NCBI GenBank assembly: GCA_028023455.1
Contig: JAQFVV010006197.1
Coordinates: forward strand, 18,595,254-18,659,253
Reading direction: 5' to 3'
Source of the DNA: Epiperipatus broadwayi
Lineage: Eukaryota > Onychophora > Udeonychophora > Euonychophora > Peripatidae
Length of the DNA: 64,000 nucleotides
Shown here: positions 23,062 to 36,138 of the stretch, piece by piece
Layout of the letters: each line of letters begins with the position of its first letter
How positions within the stretch are numbered: position 1 is the first letter of the stretch
Made by a program: the position numbers and the translations under genes
The notes under the pieces: generated by a model
Told to the model about the DNA's origin: nothing
The model's input: the letters and a program-made list of their open reading frames with translations, nothing else
Database searches by the model: none

Positions 23062-24925
23062 GTTAGTATGTATAAAATAACTATAGCTATATATATAATA
23101 TTTAATAACATAATGAAATGAATATAAATTAATGGTTAACACTCCACTCTGCATGCTTTGTATATAATGGAATCTTTAATTTTATTACACAAATCACAAG
23201 TATAAAAATATCCACTGACTATTAGTAGTGACACGGGTCTATCCAGATATCTAACATCAGAATTTGAATCTTTAATTTATGTCATGTAAATCACTACATA
23301 TCACAAAAACCAGCTGATCAATTTATGATTACAGCTTAAATATGTCTCAAATCACAGCTTGCAACTAGCATTTTTTGAGTACCATCAACTTTTTTGGTCT
23401 GGGTTTAATATATATTTTCAGGAGCAGATTTTTTAAATCTATTCCATAGTCATCTATTATAAGCTTGAGTAATTAAAAGTCACTAGATAATAGTGCAAAT
23501 AGTTTGAGTTCAAAACTTATAGGATTTTTTTTTTTTTGGATTTTAGGTTATTAATCTGAAAGTTTTAAAGATAGCTAGTGAAAGTGTATTAATTACAGAT
23601 TTGAATCTAAAGTCTTCACCAAAGAAGGCTTTAAGTCAGAAACTGATCTGGAAAGCTGAATGTTACAGCATTACTATCTAGAGTCCATAGATTGCTTAAA
23701 CTTTCAGCAAATGACTTTTAGAATAGATTAAGAGAACTGCTCTGAAAGCATAAGACTTTTTGAATCTACAATTTGTAATAGATTCAATTTATGAAATTAT
23801 GCATTGTGATTTGTGTGATATGAATTATAAGTTAGGTTTGATAATATGTTAACTGAAATGATTGACCATTCATTTATTATACATATGTTAAAATATTTAA
23901 TATACAAATATGCATACATTATTATTATTGTTGTTAGTCTGTAACATTTTTTATAATTTTTTTAAAAAGATTCAAATATCTTTTTTAATGTTCTATTATA
24001 TTGTTTGTTTTAACCATAATGTGTCTATATTTAAGTTTCATTGATAGTATTAACTGTTACTAATGATTGGAAATGAATTCTACCTCTGTTCCATGTGAAC
24101 TTTCATTGGCATGCTAGAAATTTATTTTTATTTAAATTTCTTTTGAAAATTGTTACACAAATTACAAAGATATTTAACCAATAGATCCAGTCAATTTTTA
24201 TCATCTTAACCAATAGATCCAGTCAATTTTTATCATCTATCACTACCATAGACATAGAAATTTAGTTAATGCCAATTAAAAAATATTTATTTCACTAAAA
24301 TAAAAAAATGCTGATGTCTTAAATAATAGTATTAAATATGAATACGCCTAATTTCAACTGTTTACATGATAAATATTAAACAAAAATTGAGATGGGATAA
24401 AATATATTATTTGTTTAATTTCATATCAGAAATTTAAGTCAAGTATTTTCAGGTCACCATACATACTCTTTGTTTTGTTTTTTTTTTGGTCAAGTTGGTT
24501 ATATATCATGAAAAGTAATTCAGCTCACTGTTATTCCTTATCTTAGACAGGAATATTGTAACCTTTCATAGTTAGTTACTAATATAGGAAGTCATCATAA
24601 TAATGTACAGGCAGAGAATTCATATTTAACCTAATCAAATATTTTCTTGTTCAGTTTTTCTTGATATTCTTGGAATCCTTTAATATTTTTACTGATAACA
24701 CAATTATTTTCTAATTTCTAATGATTATTTGGTTCACTAATATTTGTCACTCAATTTTGGGTTGGTGTCTTTTATTTATTATAAGTATTGTGAAAGCCAT
24801 CATCATTTATCATGGTATGTGTGTATACCTACATGTGTATATATGTATACACAAAATTACACATATGCATTATATGTATTGTACCGGTCAGAATTGTATG
24901 CTCATTTAACAAGGTTTAGAATCTA
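23062..24925. other. Start of PRIM2 intron 2, nothing recognised
   Basis: AT-rich. The only notable structure is an exact 32-bp tandem duplication at 24174-24237. Confidence 0.6.
24174..24237. repeat. Exact two-copy tandem duplication, 32-bp unit
   Basis: A unit starting TTAACCAATAGATCC is present twice, head to tail, at 24174-24205 and 24206-24237. Confidence 0.9.
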
Positions 24926-25795
24926 AGCAAAAGTACCCTAAATCTACTCACGCCCGAGATACACATGTCAGGAGCATTCATGGATTCTGCCCTATTTGCC
25001 CTTCTCTAAAACTATAACATTATGAACAACCCTTCTGATGATTACAGATGAATTTTTATTCATTCCAGTCCCGCAGACACAGCGGAGAGACATGAGATCT
25101 ACAGGGTAATTATTCTAAATAAAGAATATCAAATCTTGGCTTAATCAGACACATCAAGTGTAGGAAATATCTGTAAATTGAAATGAATTGCAAACAGCTA
25201 GCCTTGCGAAAGAAACATGAATTACAATATAATATCCATCCACAATGAGCAAGGACAAAACAATCCAGAGATAAATGTCATTTAAAGTAATTGGTTATAA
25301 CTTCTAAATACTAATATTATTATAATTAATAAGTGAGATTCAATGAGTGAGTCTCAATAAGACGCGAACGCATGAGTAATTATCAACACATAATAATTTA
25401 ATGAACATAAATATTTTAACTTACATCAGAAACACAGCACAGATTTCATGCAGTTAATACTTTGCATATAGGCAACTGACTTAGTACGCTAATGAACTAC
25501 GAATAACAATAGATTAATGCTGCTAATGCTATGACAAGCCAAAGAGAGGCCATGATCATTACTTTAAAGCAATGATGAAAAGACATTTATAAATTAACTT
25601 CCAAAAAGAGGTTTACTCTTAACATGACAGATAAATAACTTGCAAGCATCACATGATCACATCTCCAATACTAGCACATAAATGTTTATAAACAAAGCAA
25701 AGCAAAATTCCATATAGTAGTGCCATCTGTGCTAAACAGAGTAATCAATGGACACCAGAAGGCTTGTGCATAAAATCCCTATCTAATGCCTACTC

Positions 25796-25854
25796 ATCCA
25801 TTATCTCCAGACTAGTTTCTGGCTTGTGGCCTTCGTCAGTGAGGAGCTTTGGAT
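25796..25854 (-). ncRNA. Hammerhead ribozyme B2 (type I)
   Basis: Minus strand: ATCCAA, TCCTCA, CTGACGA, helix II GGC-CACAA-GCC, GAAAC, TA, GTC, TGGAGA, ATGGAT. The core is intact, helix II has 3 G-C pairs, and helix I has one mismatch in each half. Predicted active or nearly so. Confidence 0.85.
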
Positions 25855-26217
25855 CTGAGAGCACTGCGTCTAGATGTTAGGATCTAATGCAACCCTCTAG
25901 CAACCACCTTTTATCTCTACTTAACTACAAAACTATGAGCATGAAATTGGAAAACACAAAAAATATTTTCAATCTAAGCTCAATAGCCTATATAGTCATA
26001 TGGGTCTGAACTCAGTTCAGCACCCATACATTTTGGTGGAGCTGTATGGGTGCTGAACTGAGTTCAGACCCATATGACTATATAGGCTATTGAGCTTAGA
26101 TTGAAAATATTTTTTGTGTTTTCAATTTCATGCTCATAGTTTTGTAGTTAAGTAGAGATAAAAGGTGGTTGCTAGAGGGTTGCATTAGATCCTAATATCT
26201 AGATGCAGTGCTCTCAG

Positions 26218-26276
26218 ATCCAAAGCTCCTCACTGACGAAGGCCACAAGCCAGAAACTAGTCTGGGGATATTGGAT
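26218..26276 (+). ncRNA. Hammerhead ribozyme B3 (type I, best family B copy)
   Basis: ATCCAA/TTGGAT and TCCTCA/TGGGGA form helix I without mismatches (one T-G wobble). Core CTGACGA and GAAAC are intact, helix II is GGC/GCC, helix III is AC/GT with a TA loop, and GTC is the cleavage triplet. It lies in the right arm, mirroring B2. Confidence 0.88.
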
Positions 26277-28439
26277 GAGTAGGCATTAGATAGGGATTTT
26301 TTGCACAAGCCTTCTGGTGTCCGTTGATTACTCTGTTTAGCACAGGTGGCACTACTATATGGAGTTTTGCTTTGCTTTGTAGATAAATAACTTGAGACAT
26401 TTTAAAAAAAATTATTTCTTAGCATTATTATTATTAATTAACTGACAGGAATAGCATTCATTTGCTTAATTAACTGAACAGTTTGGCTTAACAACTCTAT
26501 TGTCCATGAGCATCATTTGGGCCTGTACAAATGCAGAAGGGGTTAGCTTAAATAAGCTTTACTGTGACATCTAAAATATTCTATTAATTATCAAGAGAAT
26601 GGTTTACAAACATCACTGCGCCATGTCTTATAGATAATATGAGATTATACATAAAAGAGAACTCGCAGTTCTGACTATAGTGATAGCATCAAAAATGGAG
26701 TACATGTCCATTTTGGACTAAAAGGCTTTATCATATATGAGAGTCCGCTTGTATTTAAAACAAAGCAGTATTTGAAGAGATGAGTGATAAGGATGCTATG
26801 GTTCGAACTTGTCGACGTTATCCCGTGCAAAACTTTAACAATCTAACAATTGTCCTGAGTTCGGTGCTACCAAACGTCATTCTTGGACAAATTATATAAA
26901 GAAAATCCGGGACCTTCACAGAATAAGTATGACATGGCAAAATACGAGTTCTTTATAATACTATCATGAGTAAGCAACACGAATATGGCTTAAGTCTTAA
27001 ATGACTGATACAATAATTCAAACTTTAACTAAAGTAATAATATCATTCGTAATGCCATTACAAAATATTAACCCATTCAACAACTTATATATAACCTTGG
27101 CAAATTAGGATATCAAATATAAAAAAGGGGAAATATTATTTCTCCTATTTAACAAGCCCAAGTATACTCAAATGATAGTATATTATAAGTAAGTTAGAAC
27201 ACTCAATGGCATGAAAGCAAATAAATAATTATTAAAATGGATTAGTAATCAGATTTATTTAGAGAACATAAAATGCATTTTAAATCAATAGTGTTAACAA
27301 CAAAATGTTTATCATATCCCATAATATGACGGTTTTAACAATCTGCCATTAAGCATATATTTTTAAATATTCAATCAAGCGAACTGCGTTCAGTAAGAAA
27401 TTTTACATTCAACTATTTAAACATCCCAAAATATCGGGATAATAGTAAAATGATATAAGTTCGCTAGATTGAAACATTAGCATACTAAAATTAACTCAAT
27501 AAAATACATAGTTAATGTAAGTTTTGCCACAAGAAAATAAATAATTAGAGCGTGAAATTTTAGGTAATAATAGTTTTAAAATATATAATTCTGTGCTAAT
27601 GTTTTACAGAATGAGATTTTTTAAAACTCTAGAGAGAAAATCATAAAACTTAACAATTACGATAACTGAGCTTATAGTCAGTTACCAGATAGGTAGAAGA
27701 TTACATTATGAATATAAATAGAATTTACGAATGAAATGATGAATATTAAGAGTTCATTCATCAGCATAATGGATTACCTTTTAGACATTGTGGCGGCCAT
27801 TTAGAACAATGTATATGAAGTTTAGACACGAAAGCACAGTCAGCAAGGCATAATATAAACAAAATAACAGTAGGCATCTTCCAATTGTTCTTTCACAGTT
27901 AAACAGAACAGTTCTCAAGTGGCGATGGCATGGCAGGAAGGCCATCTAAAATCAGGTAGGCGAATTTTTCCCTCTATTCAGAATTCATTTTGTTTTCACT
28001 CTCTAAAAGAACACAAGTGAATGAGTGCCCTGAATTCATTTTACACGTGCCTAAAACTCTTACTCCTCATATATTCGAAATTTGGCAATATTAAAAGACA
28101 TAAACAGATATAAATTCCAGAATGCATTATTTAAACGTATTATTTAAAATTGGAAATAGCTTTAAAAATATGATTTTGTTAACTTGAGACTGTTGAAATA
28201 ATTAAATAAGAATGACATTTTAACATTTTTAAATTGTAATAATACTTTCTAGAACTTTCTGGCATTACTTTAGCTTTACATTAATACTATAATATTAATT
28301 TCTGTATCTGAAATACATATACGCACATATACGATTATCTAAATGAAGGGAATTTATGAGCTTAGAAATAAATCTAATTACGTTAAAATAATAATATACT
28401 TGGTTAAACATAACCATTTTGAATAAACAGGGTGGACAT

Positions 28440-30785
28440 CATACATGTATGTGTGTGCTTAATATTCGTGGATGACCAAATAAACATATGTAAACCAGTT
28501 CAAACCCTACTTTAAAGGTTTGTAATGTCATCAGGCAATGAAACTAAATATGTACTACAGATTTACTGCTTCAGTATTTACCTATGATGCTTGCATAGGT
28601 ATAAATCATGTACACATTGAATTATTTTTTAAAAAATGAAATTGAAAAAATTACATATCTTTTTTGAAAGTTTTACAGTATCAGAAAATTTTAAAAAAAA
28701 TTTTTTATTTATCATTCACTTTTTTGTTTATTGTTTCTAAAATACATGAAGGGGAAGAAAAAAAATTATTCAAAATAAATTTGATATTATAATTTAAATT
28801 AGTTTTAATTTATTAAATATTTTTCTGAAAACAAGTTCATGTCATAAATTCTGAACCATTTTGTGTCTCCCAACAAAGTTGACTTTGCTTGGATAAAATA
28901 TAAATCCGTTGCAATCACAGCACATTTATAATTTTTTAGCTATTTTAATTCTTTATGGCTTTTTTGGTTTTTTTTTATATACCATTAAAAAATAAAATAA
29001 AAAAATACTAATCACTCAACAGACTTTTTACCATAAAGGAATCTATTTTTATTTTAAATTATTTATGTATTTGTTGAAAAGACAATAATTCACTTTGTCC
29101 GATTCTGGTGTAAATTTTTTAATGAATTTGTAATATTTTATATTCACACACCACTTTACAATAATTTTATTCTTTAGTATATGAAATCAAACTATAAATT
29201 TTATTTTGTATTTTTCTTCTTCAAATATGAAATCAAACTATAAATTTTATTTTGTATTTTTCTTCTTCAATATCTTTCTTAATGGTTATAGCTGTCTTTT
29301 TTAATTTTAGTATAATAAGAAATATATAAAAAGATTCCTCCTTTTCTTCTCACTCAAAAAACATATAGATATTTTTTATTTTGTTATTCTGGGGGGGGGG
29401 GGGAGTGAAATAAAGAAGTTTTGAATCTTTGTGTTCTAACATTATTTTAAGTGATAATTAGGCAATGAAGATAGCTAGTACTATCGCTGTATTCTATAGA
29501 ATTAGATATGCAAAACATAAAATTAGTTATTTGGTTGCTAAATGGCAGTGGATAGTCAAGAGTGTTTTCTAGTTGTTTGCTCTGTGCAAGAAATCAATAT
29601 TTGTCATACATTATAGGTGTAAAAATGTAAAGTAGCAAAAAGTGAATTTTGAAAATTTGTTACGTTTTAAAGATTTTTAATAAGTATCTTGTCTCGTGGT
29701 TTTGGAAGAACAAAAAATATTCTCAGACATAAAAAAAGTCTTATTCTATTTTATAAATATTAAAAATTATTCTATTTTAAAAATATTAAAAATATAAAAT
29801 GATAGTTTATTTAATTAAAATTGCTATTGCAGTAATCACTGTCATTTGTTCCATGTATATGCTTATAAAATTGTTTAATAGTAATAAATTTAGATAACAT
29901 TCAGAAATTCCAACAACTGATTTAAGGAAGATTTTTCACAGATATTTAAAAAAAGCAATAAATTATATACTGCTCAATGAAAGTTATGTAATAGTTTACA
30001 AAATCCCAAAAATTTAGTTAGTAATCTTGATTAACAAAAATGCAACCGAATTTTTCTAATTTATTTCAAATAAGACAATTCTGAAATAAATAAAATGTAA
30101 AAATGTTAGTTTTAAGGAATTTGGTATACATTTTGATGAAATTATAATCTTCAAAGGAATGGTCTAATATTGGCTGAGCAATAAAGTTATAATAATTTAA
30201 ACTTAGTAACCAAGATGTAATGCTATTAATGATTATTTTGAGAGAAGAATTTGGATATGTGCTCATGAGGACTTAATAGGAATTAGATGTGGCAACAAAA
30301 TGCCATTAAGAGATGGTAATTCATTTCAAAAATTTTGACATATTTAGAAGTAATACTATATATAATAAATACCTTAAATAAAATGCCTTTATCTCTAAGG
30401 TATATGATAAGATTCATCTTTTCTATATTGTTAAATGAAAAGTAATTTAGAAAAAAGATATTGCCAATGTATGTTGTAAATTTGAAACAATAACCAATAT
30501 GCTAGCTTTTTATTTTGAAGAACTGAGTGGTTTTTTTTAAATAAAATAAAAAAAATTATATATATAAAATTACTAGAATTAAAACTAAAAATCTAGGAAT
30601 TATTTGTTAAAACTATATTAATGATTATATGATTGAGGTTATATCTACATGTGAAATTACTGAATGAGATGGAACTGAAATATATGAACTATTGATTAAA
30701 ATTATATTAATTATTATATATTTGATTTGAGATTTATATTTGGAATTACTATTATAAAGCTACAACCAAAGCACATACATTTTGT
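28440..30785. other. Intron 2, AT-rich; nothing coding recognised
   Basis: Contains a 13-G run (29391-29403) and an exact 46-bp tandem duplication (29179-29270). No recognisable protein similarity. Confidence 0.6.
29179..29270. repeat. Exact two-copy tandem duplication, 46-bp unit
   Basis: A unit starting ATATGAAATCAAACT occurs at 29179-29224 and 29225-29270. Confidence 0.9.
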
Positions 30786-30907
30786 TTTATTAGTAAATGG
30801 TTATCACAGAGGCAAAACTCTCTGTTCAGTAACGCACTCATTGCATGTCAGAGTAATCAATAGATGCAAGAAGGTTTGTGTATAAAATTTCCATCTAGTG
30901 CTTACTT

Positions 30908-30965
30908 ATCTGATATGACCATACTAGTTTCTAGCTTGTGGCTTTCATCAATGAGAAGCCTTGGA
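30908..30965 (-). ncRNA. Hammerhead ribozyme B4, core mutated
   Basis: Minus strand: the core reads TTGATGA instead of CTGATGA and the cleavage triplet is GTA. Helix II (AGCC...GCT) and GAAAC remain. Predicted inactive because the first core C is lost. Confidence 0.7.
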
Positions 30966-31348
30966 TTTGAGATCACTGCACCTAGACCTTAGGATCTAAT
31001 GCAACCCTCCAGCAGCCACTTTTCCTTTTTTAATTAAATATAAAGCTTTAAGTTCAAAATGAAAATAATAATGTTTTCAATTCAAGTTTATTTGTTTGTA
31101 TAGTAATATGAATCTGAACTCAGTTCAGCATCTACATATTTTGGTGTCTTTGGTCCTTTAATAACCAGTCACTGTAATCTTATTGGACAGGGTTGGTATT
31201 AAGCCACTAAACATCAAATGATCATCATTCTTTATGCTTACCCAACCTATTAACACAAGCAAAACTCCATACAGTAGCACCACTTAGTGCAAGCCAGAGT
31301 AATCAATAGATGCAAGGTTTGCATAAAATCCCCATTTAGTGCCTACTC

Positions 31349-31407
31349 TTCCAATATCCGCAGACTAATTTCTAGCTTGTGGCTTTCATCAGTGAGAAGC
31401 CTTGGAT
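31349..31407 (-). ncRNA. Hammerhead ribozyme B5 (type I)
   Basis: Minus strand: CTGATGA, helix II AAGCC..., GAAA with T instead of C next (still a wobble pair), GTC, and helix I partly paired (TTCTCA with TGCGGA, outer CCAA/TTGG). Core residues intact. Confidence 0.76.
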
Positions 31408-31965
31408 CTGAGAGCACTGTACCTAGACCTTAGGATCTAATGCAATCCTCTAGTTTTATACACAAGCCTTGCTTATATTGATTAATCTGGCTTACACTGA
31501 GTGGTGCTACAATGAAGGTCCTCTCTGCTAACAATTTATGTAAGCATAAAGAATGGTGATCATCTGATGTTTAGTGTTTTAATAAATGGTTATATTGTTT
31601 TATTAATTCATTTTGCTTGTTTTTCATAAGTTTAAATTTAACTTCAACACACCCACATGCTAGTTCATAAAAACGTCCACAACTGAGAACAAGTGAACCA
31701 CTGAAGGATATGCAGGGGTATTGTGGTAATGATTTGGTAAATAGCAATGATCGTTATTTTTACATAATTTTAAGTAAACATTTTCTTTTGAGGAAGTGTC
31801 GCACTTGAAGTCTCTTTCAATAGAAACTGAGATTGTGATAATAAAACCATCATCATTTTTCTAGTTAATTTAATGATATAGATTTAACCCATGATTTATA
31901 AGATTCCCAGATGTATGTAGGGATATTCTTATATTTATAGTATTTTGGTATTATTCCTGCTGTGG

Positions 31966-32134
31966 CATATTACTTTGGTGACTTATTATTCTAAGTTTGT
32001 GATATATTTAAAATAATGCATTCAGAGATGTGCAGACAAACTTAATAAAATTTGCCTGCAGATCCTGTGGAGACATTATTTTAAACATATCACAAACTTA
32101 GAATAATATGTCACTGGAGTAATACATCACCAAA
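31966..32134. repeat. Inverted repeat of about 55 bp arms
   Basis: Left arm about 31966-32018 (TATTCTAAGTTTGTGATAT), right arm about 32082-32134 (ATATCACAAACTTAGAATA), with a 60-bp spacer. It looks like a small fold-back or MITE-type remnant; no ribozyme core. Confidence 0.7.
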
Positions 32135-32194
32135 CCATGCAGGGCATGCCTAAATTATAATCAAAGATATATCAGGTAATTGGAAGAATGCAAT

Positions 32195-34760
32195 AGTAAT
32201 ATTTATATTTTAAAAAGGTGAAAAAGAAAATATTAGTAATTACAGATATAAAATCGTTATACAAAAAACTGTGGACTCAAATCAATCAATAGAACAAGCT
32301 GGATTTAGAAATGATTTTAGCATAGTAGATCACATTTTAAAAGAAGTTGTAAAAAGGATCAGATAGCTGTTTTATGGTTTGCAATTATAAATTTTAAAAA
32401 GGCATTTGACTCATTTCAACGGTGATGGACAGTTGTTTAAATTGTATTCCAAAAAATTGTAAAAGAATTAGAAAAAATACTGTTTATGAAATAGATGGAT
32501 ATCAAAGATTTCCGGAATGATGTGAAAAAAATAAAGAACATAAGTTAGAGACACTGGATTAATTTCCATCATAACTCATCTAATAATATACCATCATCAC
32601 AAAAACCTTCAGACAAATATACTGGATTAAATTTTGAGAATTTTTCTTGTTGCATTACATTAATAGTGATTGAAAATAATGTTTAAAAAACAATTTTAAG
32701 ATGTCTTATGTATAAGTGGTTGACATTTAAGAAATAAAAAAATAATAAATTTCAGTGAAATAATTAAACAACAAAAACAGTTCAACTACAAAAATATAAT
32801 TTATTAATAGCACTGACATAGAAATAAATCCATATTTTATAGCATGTGAAAGAAAGATAGGAAATTGATAATAAAATTATTGATGAACTATATATATATA
32901 GGCAAGTTATATAAGTAAGAAAAATTATGAAATTAATTTAAAATATTCTTCTTTAAAAAAATAAATATACAGCTTTTGTAAAGACTACAGAGAGCAGTTA
33001 ATGATGATATAAATAAATTTAATTGTGATTGTAAGGAAAGCTTTAGAATTTTGTCAATATGATATTGGAAGGAAAGTTAGCTTTGCAACAAAAAAGAAAA
33101 AATGAAAATGAGGTCATGATGCATATGGGAAAATTCTACAAAGAACTATATAATTCCAAGAGATTTTAACTTTTCTTAAAAAACAATAATATTTACTAAG
33201 GCTGTAATCTCAAGAAGGTGCGCATAAAAATGCGATAGTAGGGACCTCTACAAGCACATTGATTACGTAAGTAATATTTACTAAGGCTATAACCTCAAGA
33301 ATGTAATTCAATAAATGATAATGCATATAAAGCATATATTAAGGAAAGCTTATTTAATGTTTTGAAAACATATGCTAGACAAAGAATTCCTTGTAATAAG
33401 GGCATTAGTTGAAATGCTGTATATTTTAAATGAAAAGCTGAGACATAATTAAATCATATCAAAATGGAAGTTTCAGGAAATGAAATGATAATAAATATTT
33501 TAAATAAAGCTGGTATTTTTTAACAAAGTTATATATCAATGTTTTATAATTGAAATAAAATGCTTGTTCTTACTTTACCTTTGAGTGGTAAGTTTTAAAT
33601 TGTGCTTTATGCAAAAAAGTGAAGCTTAGTACTATTAGAAAATAATTATAAGGCTTGATTGAGGACATCTGACTTGTTATTATTACTATTATTGGTATTT
33701 AAGAAAAGTGGTAAATAAGGTATTAGAAACAAATTCGTTTTATATTAATTCATTATAGAAACTTTAGACTCAAACTAACCAAAAGGGCAAATAATATTCA
33801 TTTGGTTTGTAAAAATTAATAATTGATAATAATGAATTAGAAAAATTTGCTTGCAATTACAAATATCTTAGACAAATTATTAATATAGAGGAAATATAAT
33901 AAAAGAAAATTAATCATAGAATCTGAATACTTTTGATAGAAATTGCTTCATATTAGTGCCTGAAATGAAAGATTATAATAAATATACTTTATTAATATTT
34001 ATTTCAATAAATGTGACCCTTAACCACCGACAACTTAGCAAAGCAAAGTGATTGATATGTTTATTAATATTAAAAAGATTGAAAATGAAAATTAGTTTGT
34101 AATTTGAAAATGTATCATTTTTCAAATTTCTGAAGATTGCTAGTAATAATAAGCTGTTGTCAAAAAGTATTATGAAAATGCATATTGAGAAATTTTTTTG
34201 TAAACATTAAGACATTTCTTTTTATTTTCTAAGAATTTCATTTGGAATTTAAATTCATTTAGTAGAATGTTCTAATTTAAATTATTCATCTGCAGATGAT
34301 ATGCAGTATTTTCTCCGGTTTTTACAATTTCAAAATAAATGTTATATTTAAAATGGCTGCCTCCAATGTCATGTTTATAAAAGAAGTCATCTTCAATATA
34401 TTATGAAAATTTTAATAATTAATAATAAAAAATAATTATTAATATTGATTTTTTCATTAAAACTAAAATGATAACCAACTTGGAAAATTATCTATTTAAT
34501 TGGTTAATTATTAAATCTAATGATTCAGCACTCAGAGGGTCATGATATTTTAGAACAAGAAGTAATGAAAGTGAGTTTTAAAATTAATCATAGATTTAAT
34601 AAGAACTATATGTGCTTGAAAAGAAAGTTTTTAAATTAATGTGCTTTATTAGAATTTATGGATTTGAGATTTGGCATTTAATAAAACAGCAATTCAGAAA
34701 CTACAGACAACTCATCAAAGTAAGATGATTTGTATATTAAGATTCATAAAAAAAGATTGA
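32195..34760 (+). pseudogene. RTE-like LINE, decayed copy in intron 2
   Basis: Pieces in order on +: NQSIEQAGFRNDFS then VDHILKEVVKRI (about 32283-32360), KAFDS-equivalent near 32400, IDNNELEKFACNYKYLRQII (about 33820-33880, matching the region upstream of the RTE tail), and KRKVFNLMCFIRIYGFEIWHL (about 34620-34680). Stops and internal insertions break it thoroughly. Same family as the copy at 1-1150. Confidence 0.72.
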
Positions 34761-35982
34761 TAATGAAAATTAGTTTGCAAAGTAGAATATTTTTTCCTCG
34801 TATTTCTGAAAATGACTATTAGTTATTTGATTTTTAGTTAATTGATTTAGTAAAAAGAAAAACAAAACATTGCAATGGATATTTTCTTAATAAATTTGGG
34901 TATTCATAGAATAAATAAAGATAAAACTAAATAATATAACAGAACTCATTGCCATATATTGAAAATTATACAAAATTGTGGTATTTAAAAAGAGTGATAG
35001 TTTATTTGTCTAATAATTGAATTAAGCAAACAAAAAAGTTGGCATGCAATGTGAAAAAAAAAACATTAAAAGAATGAAATCTTATAAGAGAATGTTTGTT
35101 AAATACATGCAAAACTAACTTTATTTATAAAATCTATTATGTTTTTCCTTCACAAATAATTATAAATTATGTATATAAAGACAAATTACTGTATTTTTTT
35201 TATTTGAATGGAAAAAATGTATTTATAATAACATTTTGGTTGAACGTTATTGGCCATATTTAGAAGTAACATTTATTAATTTATGAAGCCAGATAGAAAC
35301 AAATTTTATCATTAATACAGTGATTTGCCTTTATATTTTGTAGTTATATATATTTTTTACTTAAACATTTTCAATCCAGATAAAAAATATAGATTTAGAA
35401 GCCAATTATTCATACTAAAAATAATAACTTTGGATACAGATCAGTTTAAAAGCAATACTCTGGTTGTGTCACTTGGAACATATATAATAAAATAAAACAC
35501 AGCTAAAAAAAAGTGAGAGTTTAAAAACTTAAAGAGAAACCAAAAAATTTACTAAATATCTCTAAAGATGTCATATAAGGAGCAGCTAATCCCATGATTA
35601 ATTGATACTTTCTAAAATTTAATGTTAAATCTGTGAGTATTACATTTAGTTCTTTGCACTCTTTCACTTCTAGATATCCCAAGTTATCTTGCTTCAAAAA
35701 CCATCCTCTTTATTATTTTTTTTTTCTAAATATATTTCTTTTCATTCTGTATCATAAATATTTGTAATATATGAGAGGGTATAATATAACTTTCTCATTA
35801 TATAATTAATAATGGTATCTATTTTCACAGCCATATGTAGACTTGTTAAGTATCAGATGGGAGTGTAAAAATCAATCGATAGTTACATTGCCATCTGGTG
35901 ATCTTTCATATGGCACTTACTAAAGATAGATAACTTTATTATATAAACTTGAAGTTTTTAATTAAAAACATTTGTATTTTAG
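34760..35982. other. End of intron 2, nothing recognised
   Basis: AT-rich, with the polypyrimidine-like tract and acceptor of PRIM2 exon 3 at its end (tttgtattttag). Confidence 0.6.
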
Positions 35983-36138
35983 AGGAAATTTAAACTCAGC
36001 CAGTCTTCGTTAAATGCTAGTTTCATAGGAGAAGTTCCAGAATGCTCCTTAGATATGCTGGAGCCAGTATTTCCTCCATGCATGGCTTATCTTCATAAGA
36101 CATTAAGAGAAAAGCATCGTTTATCACATGCATCCAGA
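35983..36138 (+). CDS. PRIM2: DNA primase large subunit (PRIM2), exon 3
   Basis: Acceptor tgtattttag ends at 35982; donor gtaagt at 36139; both junctions are phase 0. The 52 codons (residues 225-276) link the N-terminal domain to the iron-sulfur domain and contain FPPCMAYLHKTLREKHRLSH, matching human [20 protein letters not shown]. The Cys of FPPC (residue 257) corresponds to human C287, the first ligand of the 4Fe-4S cluster. The in-frame TAG immediately upstream is removed with the intron. Confidence 0.95.

Larger units (their letters stand above)
25643..26380. mobile_element. Family B ribozyme element, divergent palindrome with 14-bp TSD
   Basis: Flanked by exact AGATAAATAACTTG copies (25629-25642 and 26381-26394). 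Arms at about 25695-26030 and 26045-26380 are nearly perfect inverted copies about 335 bp long, each carrying a hammerhead; transcripts of either arm would read outward. The centre lies near 26036 (GGTGCTGAACTGAGTTCAG-type sequence on both sides). Left of the arm there are about 50 extra bases (25643-25694). Confidence 0.88.
24930..28440. other. Compositionally distinct block in intron 2, unidentified
   Basis: Fewer long A/T runs and more C and G than the flanks (for example GAGTCTCAATAAGACGCG near 25345). No coding similarity seen. A family B ribozyme palindrome is inserted at 25643-26380. Similar in texture to 16860-18440 and 44760-47380. Confidence 0.4.
30805..31578. mobile_element. Family B ribozyme element, tandem dimer plus inverted tail, 15-bp TSD
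   Basis: Flanked by TTAGTAAATGGTTAT (30790-30804) and TTAATAAATGGTTAT (31579-31593), one mismatch. Two left-pointing hammerheads (30908, 31349) lie about 441 bp apart, so a full family B monomer sits between them. The right end (about 31455-31578) is an inverted copy of about 31200-31330, so the element again ends outward on both sides. Confidence 0.82.

Noticed and set aside
22678-23121. Separate 147-codon gene at this position
   Set aside because: It is PRIM2 exon 2, open from 22591; the true borders are the acceptor at 22598 and the donor at 23062, and the last codons are intron.
24174-24237. CRISPR-like repeat
   Set aside because: Only two adjacent copies with no spacers, in a eukaryotic intron.
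25030-25050. CTGATGA near 25034
   Set aside because: It is not followed by a hairpin plus GAAA; chance occurrence.
28524-28535. CTGATGA on the minus strand near 28530
   Set aside because: The downstream minus-strand sequence has no GAAA and no complementary helix I.
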